From Microbacterium sp. RURRCA19A (GTDB lineage Bacteria > Actinomycetota > Actinomycetes > Actinomycetales > Microbacteriaceae), in contig NZ_FTNQ01000003.1 of the NCBI RefSeq assembly GCF_900156455.1, positions 310,001-374,000 on the forward strand: a stretch of 64,000 bases of DNA, in the 5' to 3' direction. Every line of letters begins with the position of its first letter. Positions within the stretch are counted from its first letter, which is position 1. Shown in pieces: positions 49,933 to 58,745 of this stretch. The notes beneath the pieces were generated by a model that was not told the origin of the DNA, did not search any database, and worked only from the letters and a program-made list of their open reading frames with translations. The translations under genes were made by a program, and so were the position numbers.

Positions 49933-50823
49933 GTGGCGACTCTCGTCTCGACCCCCGTCACGACCGGCCGCGCCGCACGGTCGCGCGACCGCTCGGCGCG
50001 CCCGAGCCCGTTCTCCACCGGCATCCTGCTGCTCGGCGCCGCGTATTGCCTCCTCCCGGTGCTGTGGGTGCTCATCGCCGCGACGAAGAGCAGCGGCGAT
50101 CTGTTCTCGACGTTCACGTTCTTCCCGAGCGGAGACCTCTGGGCCAACATCACCGAGCTCAGCCAATTCCGCGGCGGACTGTTCTGGAGGTGGATGGCCA
50201 ACACGGCGCTCTACGCGGGCGTCGGCGCGCTCCTCTCGACGTACATCTCGGCCCTCTCCGGCCACGTGCTGGCGAAGTTCCAGTTCCGGGGGAAGAACGT
50301 GGTGTTCGCCATCCTGCTCATGGGGGTGCTCGTCCCGGGAGTGATCCTCGCGGTCCCGCAGTACTTCCTCCTGGCGAAGGCGGGCCTGGCCGGAACGTAC
50401 TGGTCGGTCCTGCTCCCGCAGATCCTGAGCCCCTACGGCATCTACCTCGCCCGCATCTACGCGGCCGCCGCCGTCCCGGTCGAAGTCGTCGAGTCGGCCA
50501 AGACCGAGGGCGCCGGGGAGCTGACGATCTTCCACCGGATCGCGCTGCCGATGATGCTCCCCGGCCTCGTCACCATCTTCCTGTTCCAGTTCGTGGCAGT
50601 CTGGAACAACTTCATGCTTCCGTACATCATGCTCGGCCAGGAGGAGCTGTTCCCCGTGACGGTCGGACTATCGGCACTGCTCAACCAGGGCGCCTCGCAG
50701 CCCGCGCTGTACTCCCTGGTCATCACCGGATCGCTGCTGTCCGTGCTCCCGCTGATGGCTCTGTTCCTGTTCCTGCAACGGTTCTGGCGGGTCGACATCG
50801 CCGCGGGAGCGGTGAAGGCGTGA
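49933..50823 (+). CDS. Sugar ABC transporter permease (MalG-type)
   Basis: 296 aa, six helices, EAA loop VEVVESAKTEGAGELTIFH and a C-terminal segment (FWRVDIAAGAVKA) usual in MalG-like permeases. GTG start 4 nt after the MalF-type stop. The LacI gene overlaps its stop (GTGA), so importer and regulator are one transcript. Confidence 0.92.
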   Translation: MATLVSTPVTTGRAARSRDRSARPSPFSTGILLLGAAYCLLPVLWVLIAATKSSGDLFSTFTFFPSGDLWANITELSQFRGGLFWRWMANTALYAGVGALLSTYISALSGHVLAKFQFRGKNVVFAILLMGVLVPGVILAVPQYFLLAKAGLAGTYWSVLLPQILSPYGIYLARIYAAAAVPVEVVESAKTEGAGELTIFHRIALPMMLPGLVTIFLFQFVAVWNNFMLPYIMLGQEELFPVTVGLSALLNQGASQPALYSLVITGSLLSVLPLMALFLFLQRFWRVDIAAGAVKA

Positions 50824-51878
50824 CCGTCACTCCCCGCCCGCACGCCACGACCTCGTCCGGCGCCGAGGTGTCGCGCCGTCGCCCGACGATCGAGGACGTC
50901 GCGGCGGTGTCGGGGGTGTCTCGCGGCACCGTGTCGCGCGTCCTGAACGGCAAGCGCTGGGTCAGCCCGGAATCACGGGATGCCGTGCTGGCAGCCATCA
51001 AGTCCACGGGATACCGAGCGAACGTCGCCGCGCGAACCCTGGCGAGCTCCCGAAGTCGCTCGATCGCCTTCCTTTTGACCGAGCCGCAGCAGTTGCTCTT
51101 CGAGGACCGGAACCTGGCAAAGGTCCTGCAGGGATGCGGCGACGCGCTCGGGGAGCAGGAGCTGACGCTCGTCATGCTCACGGCGGCCACGGATGCCGAG
51201 AAGACCCGGGCCCTGGACTTCCTCGCCGGGGGCGCGGTCGACGGAGTCCTGATCGTCAGCACGCACGAGGGCAACCGCGACCTGATCCGCTCGATCACCG
51301 ATCTCGGGCTCCCCCTCGTCGTCTTCGGCGTCCCCTTCGGGTTCGAGCACAGCGTCTCCTACGTCACGGTCGACGATGTCTCGGGCAGCCGAGCCATGAT
51401 GAATCTGCTGCTCGGGCTGGGGCGCGACAAAGTCGGGATGATCGCCGGTCCGCAGGACATGTCCGGGGGTCGCGACCGCCTGGCGGGCTATCGCGAAGCC
51501 CTGGGTGCCGACTTCGATCCGACTCTCGTGGAGTTCGGGGACTTCAGCCGGGACAGCGGAGCCACCGCAATGCGCGCACTTCTCGCCCGCCACCCCGATC
51601 TCGGAGCCGTGTTCGCCGCCAACGACCGGATGGCTCGCGCCGCGATCGAGGTGCTCGTGGCGAGCGGGCGCCGCGTGCCGGAAGATGTGGCGGTCGGCGG
51701 ATTCGACGACGCCCCCGAGGCAGTGGAGTCCCATCCGCACCTCACGACCCTCGACCAGCCCTTCGACCGCCTCAGCCGCGAGGGCGTCCGCCTTCTCGGG
51801 GAGATGATCGAGGGCAGCGGGGTCGCGGCCGTCCGTCTGCCCGCGACACTGATCGAGCGTCGCTCCACGGCGCGGTGA
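50820..51878 (+). CDS. LacI-family transcriptional regulator
   Basis: 352 aa. HTH RPTIEDVAAVSGVSRGTVSR and hinge VLNGKRWVSPESRDAV near residues 21-55, then a periplasmic-binding-like sugar domain (GVLIVSTHEG, FAANDRMARAAIEVL, VGGFDDAPEA). It most likely represses the importer and the divergent GH42 genes in the absence of the sugar. GTG start overlapping the permease stop. Confidence 0.92.
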   Translation: MTVTPRPHATTSSGAEVSRRRPTIEDVAAVSGVSRGTVSRVLNGKRWVSPESRDAVLAAIKSTGYRANVAARTLASSRSRSIAFLLTEPQQLLFEDRNLAKVLQGCGDALGEQELTLVMLTAATDAEKTRALDFLAGGAVDGVLIVSTHEGNRDLIRSITDLGLPLVVFGVPFGFEHSVSYVTVDDVSGSRAMMNLLLGLGRDKVGMIAGPQDMSGGRDRLAGYREALGADFDPTLVEFGDFSRDSGATAMRALLARHPDLGAVFAANDRMARAAIEVLVASGRRVPEDVAVGGFDDAPEAVESHPHLTTLDQPFDRLSREGVRLLGEMIEGSGVAAVRLPATLIERRSTAR

Positions 51879-51887
51879 TCACCTGCG

Positions 51888-53276
51888 TCACGCCCCCGCG
51901 AGGGCGCAAAGACGACCCGCCGGCCGCGCGAGGACCGCGTCCAGCTCCTCACGGAGACGCGCACCGACCACCTCGGGCCTGAAGCGGGTGGCGGAGCGAC
52001 GCGCCTCTGCGGAGGCGCGCTCCCATTGATCGTCGTCGCCGAGGAGCGACACCACGCCCGCGGCGATCCCGGCGACGTCGCCCGCCGGCACGAGGATGCC
52101 GCCGTCGCCGATCACCTCGGCCGGTCCGTAGCGCACGTCGGTCGATACGACCGGCACCCCGGCCGACAGGGCTTCGACGATGGCGAGGCCCTGTCCTTCG
52201 AACGCGCTGGTCGACAGGAAGACACGGGCTCTCTCGATCGCCGCACGGACATCGTCGTCGTGTCCGCGCAGTCGGATCGCGCCCTGCAGACCGCGCTCGC
52301 GCACCATTGTGCGGAGGTGTTCCCGCAACGGTCCGTCGCCGTAGATCTCCAGGCGGGCACCCGGCCGCTCGCGGACGACCTCCTCCCACGCGCGGATGGC
52401 GAGGTCGATGCGCTTCTGTTCGACCAGACGGCACGCCATGACCACCACGTCGTCACGGCGGCACGACGCGACCCGGGCCGCCCGCCGCGGCAGGATCGCC
52501 GAGGGCACCGTGGCGAAGCGCACGCGGTGCGGGAAGCGCTCGTCGACCTCGCGCGCCTGCGCACGTGTAGGCCAGAGCACCAGGTCGAAGCCGTCGAGCG
52601 CGTCCAGCCATCGCCGCCACCCCTCGTCGCGCACCGGCGCGGCGGCGTCGAACGGGTGTGCGAGGTGGGAGTTGTGGACGGTGTGCACGATGCGCACCCG
52701 AGGATCGCACCACCGGCCGAGCGTCTCCCCGATCTGTCGGGACTCGCAGATCACGACCAGGCGCCGCTCGGCGTCGCCCGCCGCGGCGCGCAGGTCATCG
52801 GCGACGTGCGAGAGCCAGGCGACGTACAGCGCCGCGAACCCGGGGAGCACGCGGTCGCCCTCTCCCCCATGGATCACCACGTTCGCCTCGGACAGATGCC
52901 AGGCCGCGTCGGCGACGACCGGCAGGGACACGACGAGCGCGCCGTGATCGTCGCGGAGCTCGCGGTAGGCCACGCCCGGTGTCCGCCCGCCGGGGCGTGC
53001 CTGCGCGCGGAGCCGACGCGGATCCCGGACGACCTCGTCGAACAGGTTCCGCAACGTGAAGGACCCCGCCGGCACCCCGTGGGCGTGCGCGTACGCGACG
53101 GCGCGCTCCCGGTCACGGGGCGAACCCACATCGAGGGTGAGAAGCAGGGGATGCCGTACCCCGGCGCTGTGCAGGGCGAGGAGCCGGGACAGGACCGCCA
53201 CCGCATAGCCCCCGTCCCGTTCGGGCGCGAATCGGCTGGTCAGCACCACCACGTCGGCGTCGAGCGGTCCGGTCAT
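51888..53276 (-). CDS. Family 4 glycosyltransferase
   Basis: 462 aa, retaining GT-B fold. The C-terminal domain has VVMACRLVEQKRIDLAIRAW, LEIYGDGPLREHL, the catalytic-motif stretch STSAFEGQGLAIVEALSAGV and VPVVSTDVRYGPAEV. The N-terminal domain resembles poly(glycerol-phosphate) glucosyltransferases (TagE-like), with IVHTVHNSHLAHPFD. A wall-polymer or exopolysaccharide role is plausible. Cytoplasmic. Convergent with the LacI gene and 147 bp from the next gene upstream; acceptor not known. Confidence 0.85.
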   Translation of the reverse strand: MTGPLDADVVVLTSRFAPERDGGYAVAVLSRLLALHSAGVRHPLLLTLDVGSPRDRERAVAYAHAHGVPAGSFTLRNLFDEVVRDPRRLRAQARPGGRTPGVAYRELRDDHGALVVSLPVVADAAWHLSEANVVIHGGEGDRVLPGFAALYVAWLSHVADDLRAAAGDAERRLVVICESRQIGETLGRWCDPRVRIVHTVHNSHLAHPFDAAAPVRDEGWRRWLDALDGFDLVLWPTRAQAREVDERFPHRVRFATVPSAILPRRAARVASCRRDDVVVMACRLVEQKRIDLAIRAWEEVVRERPGARLEIYGDGPLREHLRTMVRERGLQGAIRLRGHDDDVRAAIERARVFLSTSAFEGQGLAIVEALSAGVPVVSTDVRYGPAEVIGDGGILVPAGDVAGIAAGVVSLLGDDDQWERASAEARRSATRFRPEVVGARLREELDAVLARPAGRLCALAGA

Positions 53277-53423
53277 GGCGGTCTCCTGCGTGTCGGGGGA
53301 ACGGATCTCGACGGTAGGGATCGGGGACTCTCCCCCGGCTAAGCGTTCTTATGAATGGGCTGGGAACGACAGCGGGTCGTGGAGCGGGCGGAGCGGTCCC
53401 GGTCCACGACCCGCGGCGGCCGA

Positions 53424-54992
53424 TCAGGGGCGACCGCCGCCCATTCCTCCTCCCATCCCGCCGGCCACGGCCTGACCGGCCGTCACCGTCGTCGAGGTGC
53501 CGTCCACGGTCACCGTGTACGACTGGCCCGAGGTGATCGCGGACGACGAGAACACCACCGTCTGGAAGTCCTTCGCGCCGACGTACGACGCGATGACCGC
53601 GCCCGTGGCATCCGTGATCTGGATCGACGCACCGTCGGAGCCGTCGACCGCCGCGGCGAGCCATCCCTGCGGCGAGGAGGTCTCCGGAGACTCGGCCATT
53701 CCGCTGCTGCCGATCGCGACGAGGGTGCCGCCCGAGACGGTGATCCCGCCGTTGGAGTCGAGCGCGCCGTTGTTGCTCGCGGTCGGGCCGTAAACGGTGA
53801 CGTCTCCCCCGGTCATCGTGATGGTGCCGTTGGAGTCCAGGCCGTCGCCGTCGGCGTCGATCCGCAGGGTGCCGTCCGAGATGGTGAGCGTCTCGCCGGA
53901 GTCCTGCATTCCACCCCCGCCCACGCCGCCGCTCGACGTGGAGTTCCCCGAGGCGTTCACGCCGTCGTCGGAGGAGGTGACGCTCGTCGCTCCGCCGGCG
54001 ATGCGGATGTCGGCCGACTCGATCCCCTCGTACGAGCGGGTGATGTCGACCTGTCCACCGGCGATGGCCAGAGCCGTCTCGGAATGGATGCCGTCGTCCT
54101 CGGTCGCGAGCGTGATCGTGCCTCCGGTGATGACGGCGTCGGTCTGCGCGTCGATGCCGTCATCGCCCGCGGTCGCCTCGATGGTGCCCCCGGCGATCCA
54201 GACGTAGCCCTTCGTGGCGTCGTCGGTCTGATCGCTCTTGAGCGCATCGCCGCCCGCGGTGATCGATACGGTGCCGTCCTTCACGACCAGCGAGTCCTTG
54301 CCGCGCAGGCCGTCGTCGGCGGCGTCCACGGTGATCGTGCCGCCGATGATCGCGAGATCGTCGGTGGCGGAGATCCCGTCGTTGCCGGAGTCCGTGACGG
54401 AGAGGCTCCCGGATCCGGAGATCGTGAGGTCGGTGTCGGCGTAGATCGCCGCGCTCGCGTCGGCGTCGGCCGAGCTCGCCGCGGTGATCATGTTCGTCGA
54501 CCCCGCGGCGAGATTCACGGCCACGTCGTCGGCGGACACCACGTGGATGGCCGCACCGCCGGTGCTCGTGACGGTGGCGCCGTCGAGGACGAGCACGACC
54601 AGGGCGTCCTCCGGGGCGTCCACGACCACCTGCCCGTCGAGGGTGCCGCTGAGGCGATAGACACCGGCAGCGGAGATCGTGACGGTCGAGCCGTCGACCG
54701 CGACGGACGACGAATCACTCGTCGCGGTGGCGCCCGAGAGGGTGACGTCGACGGCATCCGCGATGTTCCACTCGTCGTCCTTCACCACCGTGCCGTCCGC
54801 GTTCGCGGCGAGCAGCTCCGCGGCGGCCGCCGGGATCGTCGAGTCCACCTCGGTGATCGCCTCGGTACTGGTCTGCGAGGTCGAGACGGAGGTGTCGCCG
54901 ACGGATGCCGGTTGCGCGGTGACCGCGCATCCGGCCAGGACGAGACCGGCAACGGCCAGCGGGAGGGTGAAGGGGATCAGGCGGCGGCGCAT
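53424..54992 (-). CDS. DUF4353-type carbohydrate-binding lipoprotein
   Basis: 522 aa. Lipobox LAGC (about residue 22), then repeated beta-helix-like modules with the recurring pattern xxDGI/xxGGTI (SGNDGISATDDLAIIGGTIT, TAGDDGIDAQTDAVITGGTI, TEDDGIHSETALAIAGGQVD), as in DUF4353 carbohydrate-binding proteins, and a Gly/Met-rich C-terminus (GGMGGGMGGG). Extracytoplasmic. It overlaps the VTC gene by 16 bp, and the cluster with DUF4956 recurs in actinobacteria. Its role, probably surface glycan or polyphosphate display, is unknown. Confidence 0.85.
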   Translation of the reverse strand: MRRRLIPFTLPLAVAGLVLAGCAVTAQPASVGDTSVSTSQTSTEAITEVDSTIPAAAAELLAANADGTVVKDDEWNIADAVDVTLSGATATSDSSSVAVDGSTVTISAAGVYRLSGTLDGQVVVDAPEDALVVLVLDGATVTSTGGAAIHVVSADDVAVNLAAGSTNMITAASSADADASAAIYADTDLTISGSGSLSVTDSGNDGISATDDLAIIGGTITVDAADDGLRGKDSLVVKDGTVSITAGGDALKSDQTDDATKGYVWIAGGTIEATAGDDGIDAQTDAVITGGTITLATEDDGIHSETALAIAGGQVDITRSYEGIESADIRIAGGATSVTSSDDGVNASGNSTSSGGVGGGGMQDSGETLTISDGTLRIDADGDGLDSNGTITMTGGDVTVYGPTASNNGALDSNGGITVSGGTLVAIGSSGMAESPETSSPQGWLAAAVDGSDGASIQITDATGAVIASYVGAKDFQTVVFSSSAITSGQSYTVTVDGTSTTVTAGQAVAGGMGGGMGGGRP

Positions 54993-55822
54993 GGCACGTC
55001 CTTTCGGTCGGGGCGGGAAGTGGGGACGGCGGTGGCGAGGGGACCCGCGAGGACCCTCGACCAGCGGTTGCGGGGCAGGTCGCGATGGAGGGCGGCGAGG
55101 CCCGTGGCGTACTTGCTGATGCGCTGGGGCCGGTGACCCGCACGCCACAGGGCACGGTCGAGACGGCCCGCCTGGCCCGGCGACTTCGTCTCGACGATCG
55201 CGAAACGCGGCAGGAGGAAACCGCCGCCGGTCGCATCGACCCACTCCAGGTCGAGGTCGACGGTGGCCCGCGAGGACGGCGCTCCCCCCTCACCGGGGAG
55301 GAGCAGCGTCGCGCGCCGGTAGAGGGTGCGCAGGCGCGAGTCGAGCTCGTCGGCGCGCGTGGCGGGGATGCCGATGGCATCCAGGGCGAGGGCGACCTCG
55401 TCGCGGGCAGCGGGCGTCAGACGGTCGGGCACCGCGCCGGCGTAGGCGTCGCGATCCTTCTGCGTCGAACCGCGCGCCCCGCGGGTCTTCATCTCGAGGA
55501 ACGTGGAACCGGTGTCCAGGTACGAACGCGTCCGCAGCTTGAACCGCCGCCGGCGCCCGTGCGCCGCGAGGCGGAAGCTCAGCAGATCGGGGGTGTCGAA
55601 GTACACCGACCGGTACGCCATCTCACGCCGTGCGTCCATCTCCAGCACCCGTGGGGCGTTCTGCCGACGCCCGAGCCCTTCGAGCAGCTCAGCCGCGGAG
55701 GCCAGCGGCACGAGGTACTTGCGATCCACACGCGTGAGCAGAGCGGCATCCTCGGTGAGCTCTTCGAGGGAGACCGGGGGCAGCACGTCCAGCGCGGCGG
55801 CGACGCGCGCGCGGGCGCTCAC
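54977..55822 (-). CDS. VTC-domain protein (polyphosphate polymerase-like)
   Basis: 281 aa with the VTC tunnel-fold motifs: LLTRVDRKYLVP, RSVYFDTPDLLSFRL, KLRTRSY, FLEMKTRG and FAIVETKSPGQ. These basic strands bind phosphate chains in eukaryotic Vtc4, which makes polyphosphate; bacterial homologs occur with DUF4956 membrane proteins. The overlap with the genes on both sides suggests a complex. Activity here is not shown. Confidence 0.9.
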   Translation of the reverse strand: MSARARVAAALDVLPPVSLEELTEDAALLTRVDRKYLVPLASAAELLEGLGRRQNAPRVLEMDARREMAYRSVYFDTPDLLSFRLAAHGRRRRFKLRTRSYLDTGSTFLEMKTRGARGSTQKDRDAYAGAVPDRLTPAARDEVALALDAIGIPATRADELDSRLRTLYRRATLLLPGEGGAPSSRATVDLDLEWVDATGGGFLLPRFAIVETKSPGQAGRLDRALWRAGHRPQRISKYATGLAALHRDLPRNRWSRVLAGPLATAVPTSRPDRKDVPCAAA

Positions 55823-56472
55823 CGCCCGCCCCCGAGCAGGTCGGCGAAACCCGTGTCGGCCGGAGCGGACGCCCGCACCTCGGAACCGAGGCCCGGGTCG
55901 ACGCGCGTCGCGACCGGCGCCGCGCCGGGGCGCACCCGGTAGCGCACGTCCACGAGCGTGGTGTCATCCACCAGATCCAGCTGCTGCACCGTCATCGCGG
56001 TGACCTCGCCGCCGAGCTGACGGCCGAGCTCGACCCGCAGCTCCGTCTCGTCGGCGATCGCCCGATCCAGGTGCACCGTCTGGTGCCGCGCGCGCGACAA
56101 CAGGCGCGGGTGATCGGCGATCGCGAGCACCGCGACGATCAGGCCCACCAGCAGCAGCGGCGTCGCGAGGTCGGTGTGGGGCAGGCCGCAGATGAGGCCG
56201 ACCGCCAGAGCGGCGAAGTAGTACGCCACCTCGCGCTGGCTGATCTCACTCGAGCGCAGCCGGATGATCGACAGCACGCCGAAAAGTCCGAGCCCGAGCC
56301 CCAGCGCGACCTCGGCCGTGCCGAGCACGGTCGCGACGGCGAGCACGCCCACGTTCACACCGAGGAAGGCGACCACCAGATCGCGACGGCGGTGCCGGTG
56401 GAAGTACACGGCGCTGAGGATGACGGCGGTGACCAGATCGGTGGCGGCCAGCAGAAGGGCGGTGGTGGTCAT
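55819..56472 (-). CDS. DUF4956 membrane protein
   Basis: 217 aa. Four membrane helices (about 7-24, 33-55, 58-70 and 83-120), then a cytosolic domain with basic residues. RLRSSEISQREVAYYFAALA is the diagnostic stretch of DUF4956. It overlaps the VTC gene by 4 nt and is translationally coupled to the GT2-GtrA gene. Together with the VTC protein it may form a membrane polymerase/translocator. Confidence 0.88.
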   Translation of the reverse strand: MTTTALLLAATDLVTAVILSAVYFHRHRRRDLVVAFLGVNVGVLAVATVLGTAEVALGLGLGLFGVLSIIRLRSSEISQREVAYYFAALAVGLICGLPHTDLATPLLLVGLIVAVLAIADHPRLLSRARHQTVHLDRAIADETELRVELGRQLGGEVTAMTVQQLDLVDDTTLVDVRYRVRPGAAPVATRVDPGLGSEVRASAPADTGFADLLGGGR

Positions 56473-57599
56473 CGGATTCTCCCTGTGGTGGGTGTGGTGG
56501 TCATGGCATCCGGATCCGCGGTCACGCGCGGTGCCGTGTCGACGCGGGCGGTGGCGGCGGGCGGTGAGGCGTCCGCACGGGGGAAGACGAGGGTGCGTTG
56601 CACGCCGTAGCTCAAGATGAACAGGACGCCTTCGGTGACGACCTTCGCGGGCAGCAGCGCGAGGCCGTTCTCGGTGAGGAAGGACATCCACGCGATGTTC
56701 GAGGCCAGGAGCGCCAGCGCGAGCACGCCGTAGCGGACGGCCTGTCCCGTCAGCGCCTGATCGCGGGCACGGAACACCATGCGACGGTTGACGAAGAAGT
56801 TCACCGTGGCCGAGAGGATGCGGGCGGCGACGATCGAGGGGACCAACCATCCCGTCAGGAGGTCGAGGACGAACAAGGCGACCGTGTCGACGACGAACGC
56901 AGCGAGCGACGACGAGGCGAACAGCAGCACCGGGAGCAGCACCCGCAGCGAGTCCCGCACGGGACGGAAGTGGCTCGAGGCGTTGCGCGCGAGGTACACG
57001 GTCGTGATGGGCACCTCGCGCACGGCCACCCCGTCGGGCGCGAGCCGCAGGAGCATGCGCTGCTCGTACTCGAACCCTTCACCCGGGATGCCGAGCGCCC
57101 AGGCGATCCGATCGGCGGGGATGCCGCGCAGGCCCGTCTGCGTATCGGTCACGCGGCGCCCGGTCGCGACGCGGAAGAGCCCGCGGGCGACCGCGTTGCC
57201 GACGCGGCTGCGCAGCGGGACGTCTCCGCCGAAGTCCCGGATCCCGAGGACGAGGGCGCTGCGCCCGCGCCCGGCGTCCTCACGGAGAGCGTCGGCGACG
57301 CGCAGGACGTCGAGGGGCGCGTGCTGCCCGTCGGCGTCGGCCGTGACGACATCGGCATCCGGACAATGCACCGCGATGTCGGCCAGGCCCGTCTTCAGGG
57401 CCGCACCCTTGCCGCGGTTGACGTCGTGCGTCACGACCCGCGCGCCGGCGTCCCGCGCGTCCGCGAACACCTCCGCGAACCCCGGGCCGCTCCCGTCGTC
57501 GACGACGAGGACGTCGAGATCGGGGTCGGCGTGCCGGAGGTCGGCGACCAGACGCGGGAGCGCCGGTCCGGGTTCGAAGGCGGGGATCAGGACGAACAC
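56469..57599 (-). CDS. GT2 glycosyltransferase fused to GtrA-like membrane domain
   Basis: 376 aa. The N-terminal ~220 residues are a family 2 transferase (LVVDDGSGPGFAEVFADA, TADADGQHAPLDVLRVADAL). Four C-terminal helices form a GtrA-like flippase (FVVDTVALFVLDLLTG, SATVNFFVNRRMVFR). Dolichyl-phosphate-mannose-synthase-like enzymes often have this fusion, so lipid-linked sugar synthesis is likely. GTG start. Confidence 0.88.
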   Translation of the reverse strand: MFVLIPAFEPGPALPRLVADLRHADPDLDVLVVDDGSGPGFAEVFADARDAGARVVTHDVNRGKGAALKTGLADIAVHCPDADVVTADADGQHAPLDVLRVADALREDAGRGRSALVLGIRDFGGDVPLRSRVGNAVARGLFRVATGRRVTDTQTGLRGIPADRIAWALGIPGEGFEYEQRMLLRLAPDGVAVREVPITTVYLARNASSHFRPVRDSLRVLLPVLLFASSSLAAFVVDTVALFVLDLLTGWLVPSIVAARILSATVNFFVNRRMVFRARDQALTGQAVRYGVLALALLASNIAWMSFLTENGLALLPAKVVTEGVLFILSYGVQRTLVFPRADASPPAATARVDTAPRVTADPDAMTTTPTTGRIR

Positions 57600-57602
57600 C
57601 GC

Positions 57603-58679
57603 TCAGCCCGCCACGTACAGGATGTCGCTCGTGCCGCGCTCGCCACCGTTGGACGGGGAGTTGACGACGCTGCCGTTGAAGTACATCGTCGAGCTGCCGC
57701 CGCCGTCGAGGTTGTACCCGGTGGTGGCCCCGAGAGAGATCAGGATCTCGGCGAGCTCGGGCAGGGTGGCACCCTCGCTGTACCCCTCCTGGCGACCGTC
57801 GACCACGACGAAGACGAGATGGTTGTCCCCGATCACGCCGATGGCCGTGCGGGGCTGATCGCCCTGGATCGAATGGTTGCCGACGTTCGTATCGATCTCG
57901 ACGGAGTCGATGCCCGCCACCGCCGTGCCGTCCTCGACGATCGCGGGTCCGAAGCTGACGGTGTTCCAGACGCCCGCGGCCAGGAGGGCGGCGGCGGAGG
58001 TCTGCGTCTCGTCGTAGACCTCGACATGCCCGTCGAGGAAGAAGGCGAGCCCCTGACGGGCGGGCTCGTCGCGGTAGACGGCGCCGTTGCGGATCTCGAT
58101 CCCGGTCGAACGGAAGCCGTAGTAGTCGCCGTTGATCGCGAACACGGCGCCGTGCGCCTGCGCGATCTCGCTCGTGGTCTGGATGATGTTCTCGCCGAAC
58201 TGGTCGTCGGCGAAAGCCGAGCGCAGGGCCGTGGCATCCCCCAGGGTCACGTCGGCCACGTAGTACGTGAGAGCCGACGAGCCCGACCCGGTCGAGACGG
58301 TGGAGAGGGCGATGGAGGTCGCGCCGTCGCTGAACGTCGTGTCGGTCAGCGTGGTCGTCGCGGCGGCCGTCGCGCTCGCCGCGGCCTCGGCTGCCGCGCT
58401 GGCCTCGGAGCTGACGTGCTGAGCCTCGTAGGACGCGACGTCCGCGACCTCGACGTGCGGGATGAGGAACCTGTCCGCCGCCCACCATGCTCCGCCACCG
58501 ACGGTGAGCAGAGCCGCAGCCCCGCCCAGGAGCACGGAACGCCGGGTGACGATGCGACCCGCGCCCGTGCGCCGCGGGACCGGCGTCGCCTGGGGAGCCG
58601 GTGACGACGGGTCGGGCGAGACGCCCGCGACGGGCTCTCGATCGTCCGGGGATCCGGTGGAGCGGTGTGCGTTGTCCAT
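57603..58679 (-). CDS. Phosphodiester glycosidase (NAGPA-domain) protein
   Basis: 358 aa. A cytoplasmic Pro-rich lead, an RR-containing signal/anchor (VTRRSVLLGGAAALLTVGGG), then an extracytoplasmic NAGPA domain with FAINGDYYGFRSTG and GYNLDGGGSSTMYF. Related enzymes uncover sugar-phosphodiesters, such as GlcNAc-1-phosphodiester; here it may trim phosphodiester-linked surface sugars. The next gene starts 4 nt downstream of its stop, so it heads the surface-polymer operon. Confidence 0.85.
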   Translation of the reverse strand: MDNAHRSTGSPDDREPVAGVSPDPSSPAPQATPVPRRTGAGRIVTRRSVLLGGAAALLTVGGGAWWAADRFLIPHVEVADVASYEAQHVSSEASAAAEAAASATAAATTTLTDTTFSDGATSIALSTVSTGSGSSALTYYVADVTLGDATALRSAFADDQFGENIIQTTSEIAQAHGAVFAINGDYYGFRSTGIEIRNGAVYRDEPARQGLAFFLDGHVEVYDETQTSAAALLAAGVWNTVSFGPAIVEDGTAVAGIDSVEIDTNVGNHSIQGDQPRTAIGVIGDNHLVFVVVDGRQEGYSEGATLPELAEILISLGATTGYNLDGGGSSTMYFNGSVVNSPSNGGERGTSDILYVAG

Positions 58680-58745
58680 GCCCCCTTGTCTACGGACGGG
58701 GCACTAACCGGTCCCTCCCCGCTCCTCGGCGTGGGCTGTGGAAGA

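Noticed and set aside
56598..58604. 668-aa plus-strand frame
   Set aside because: Antisense shadow of the GT2-GtrA and phosphodiester glycosidase genes, with low-complexity Asp/Glu/Arg composition.
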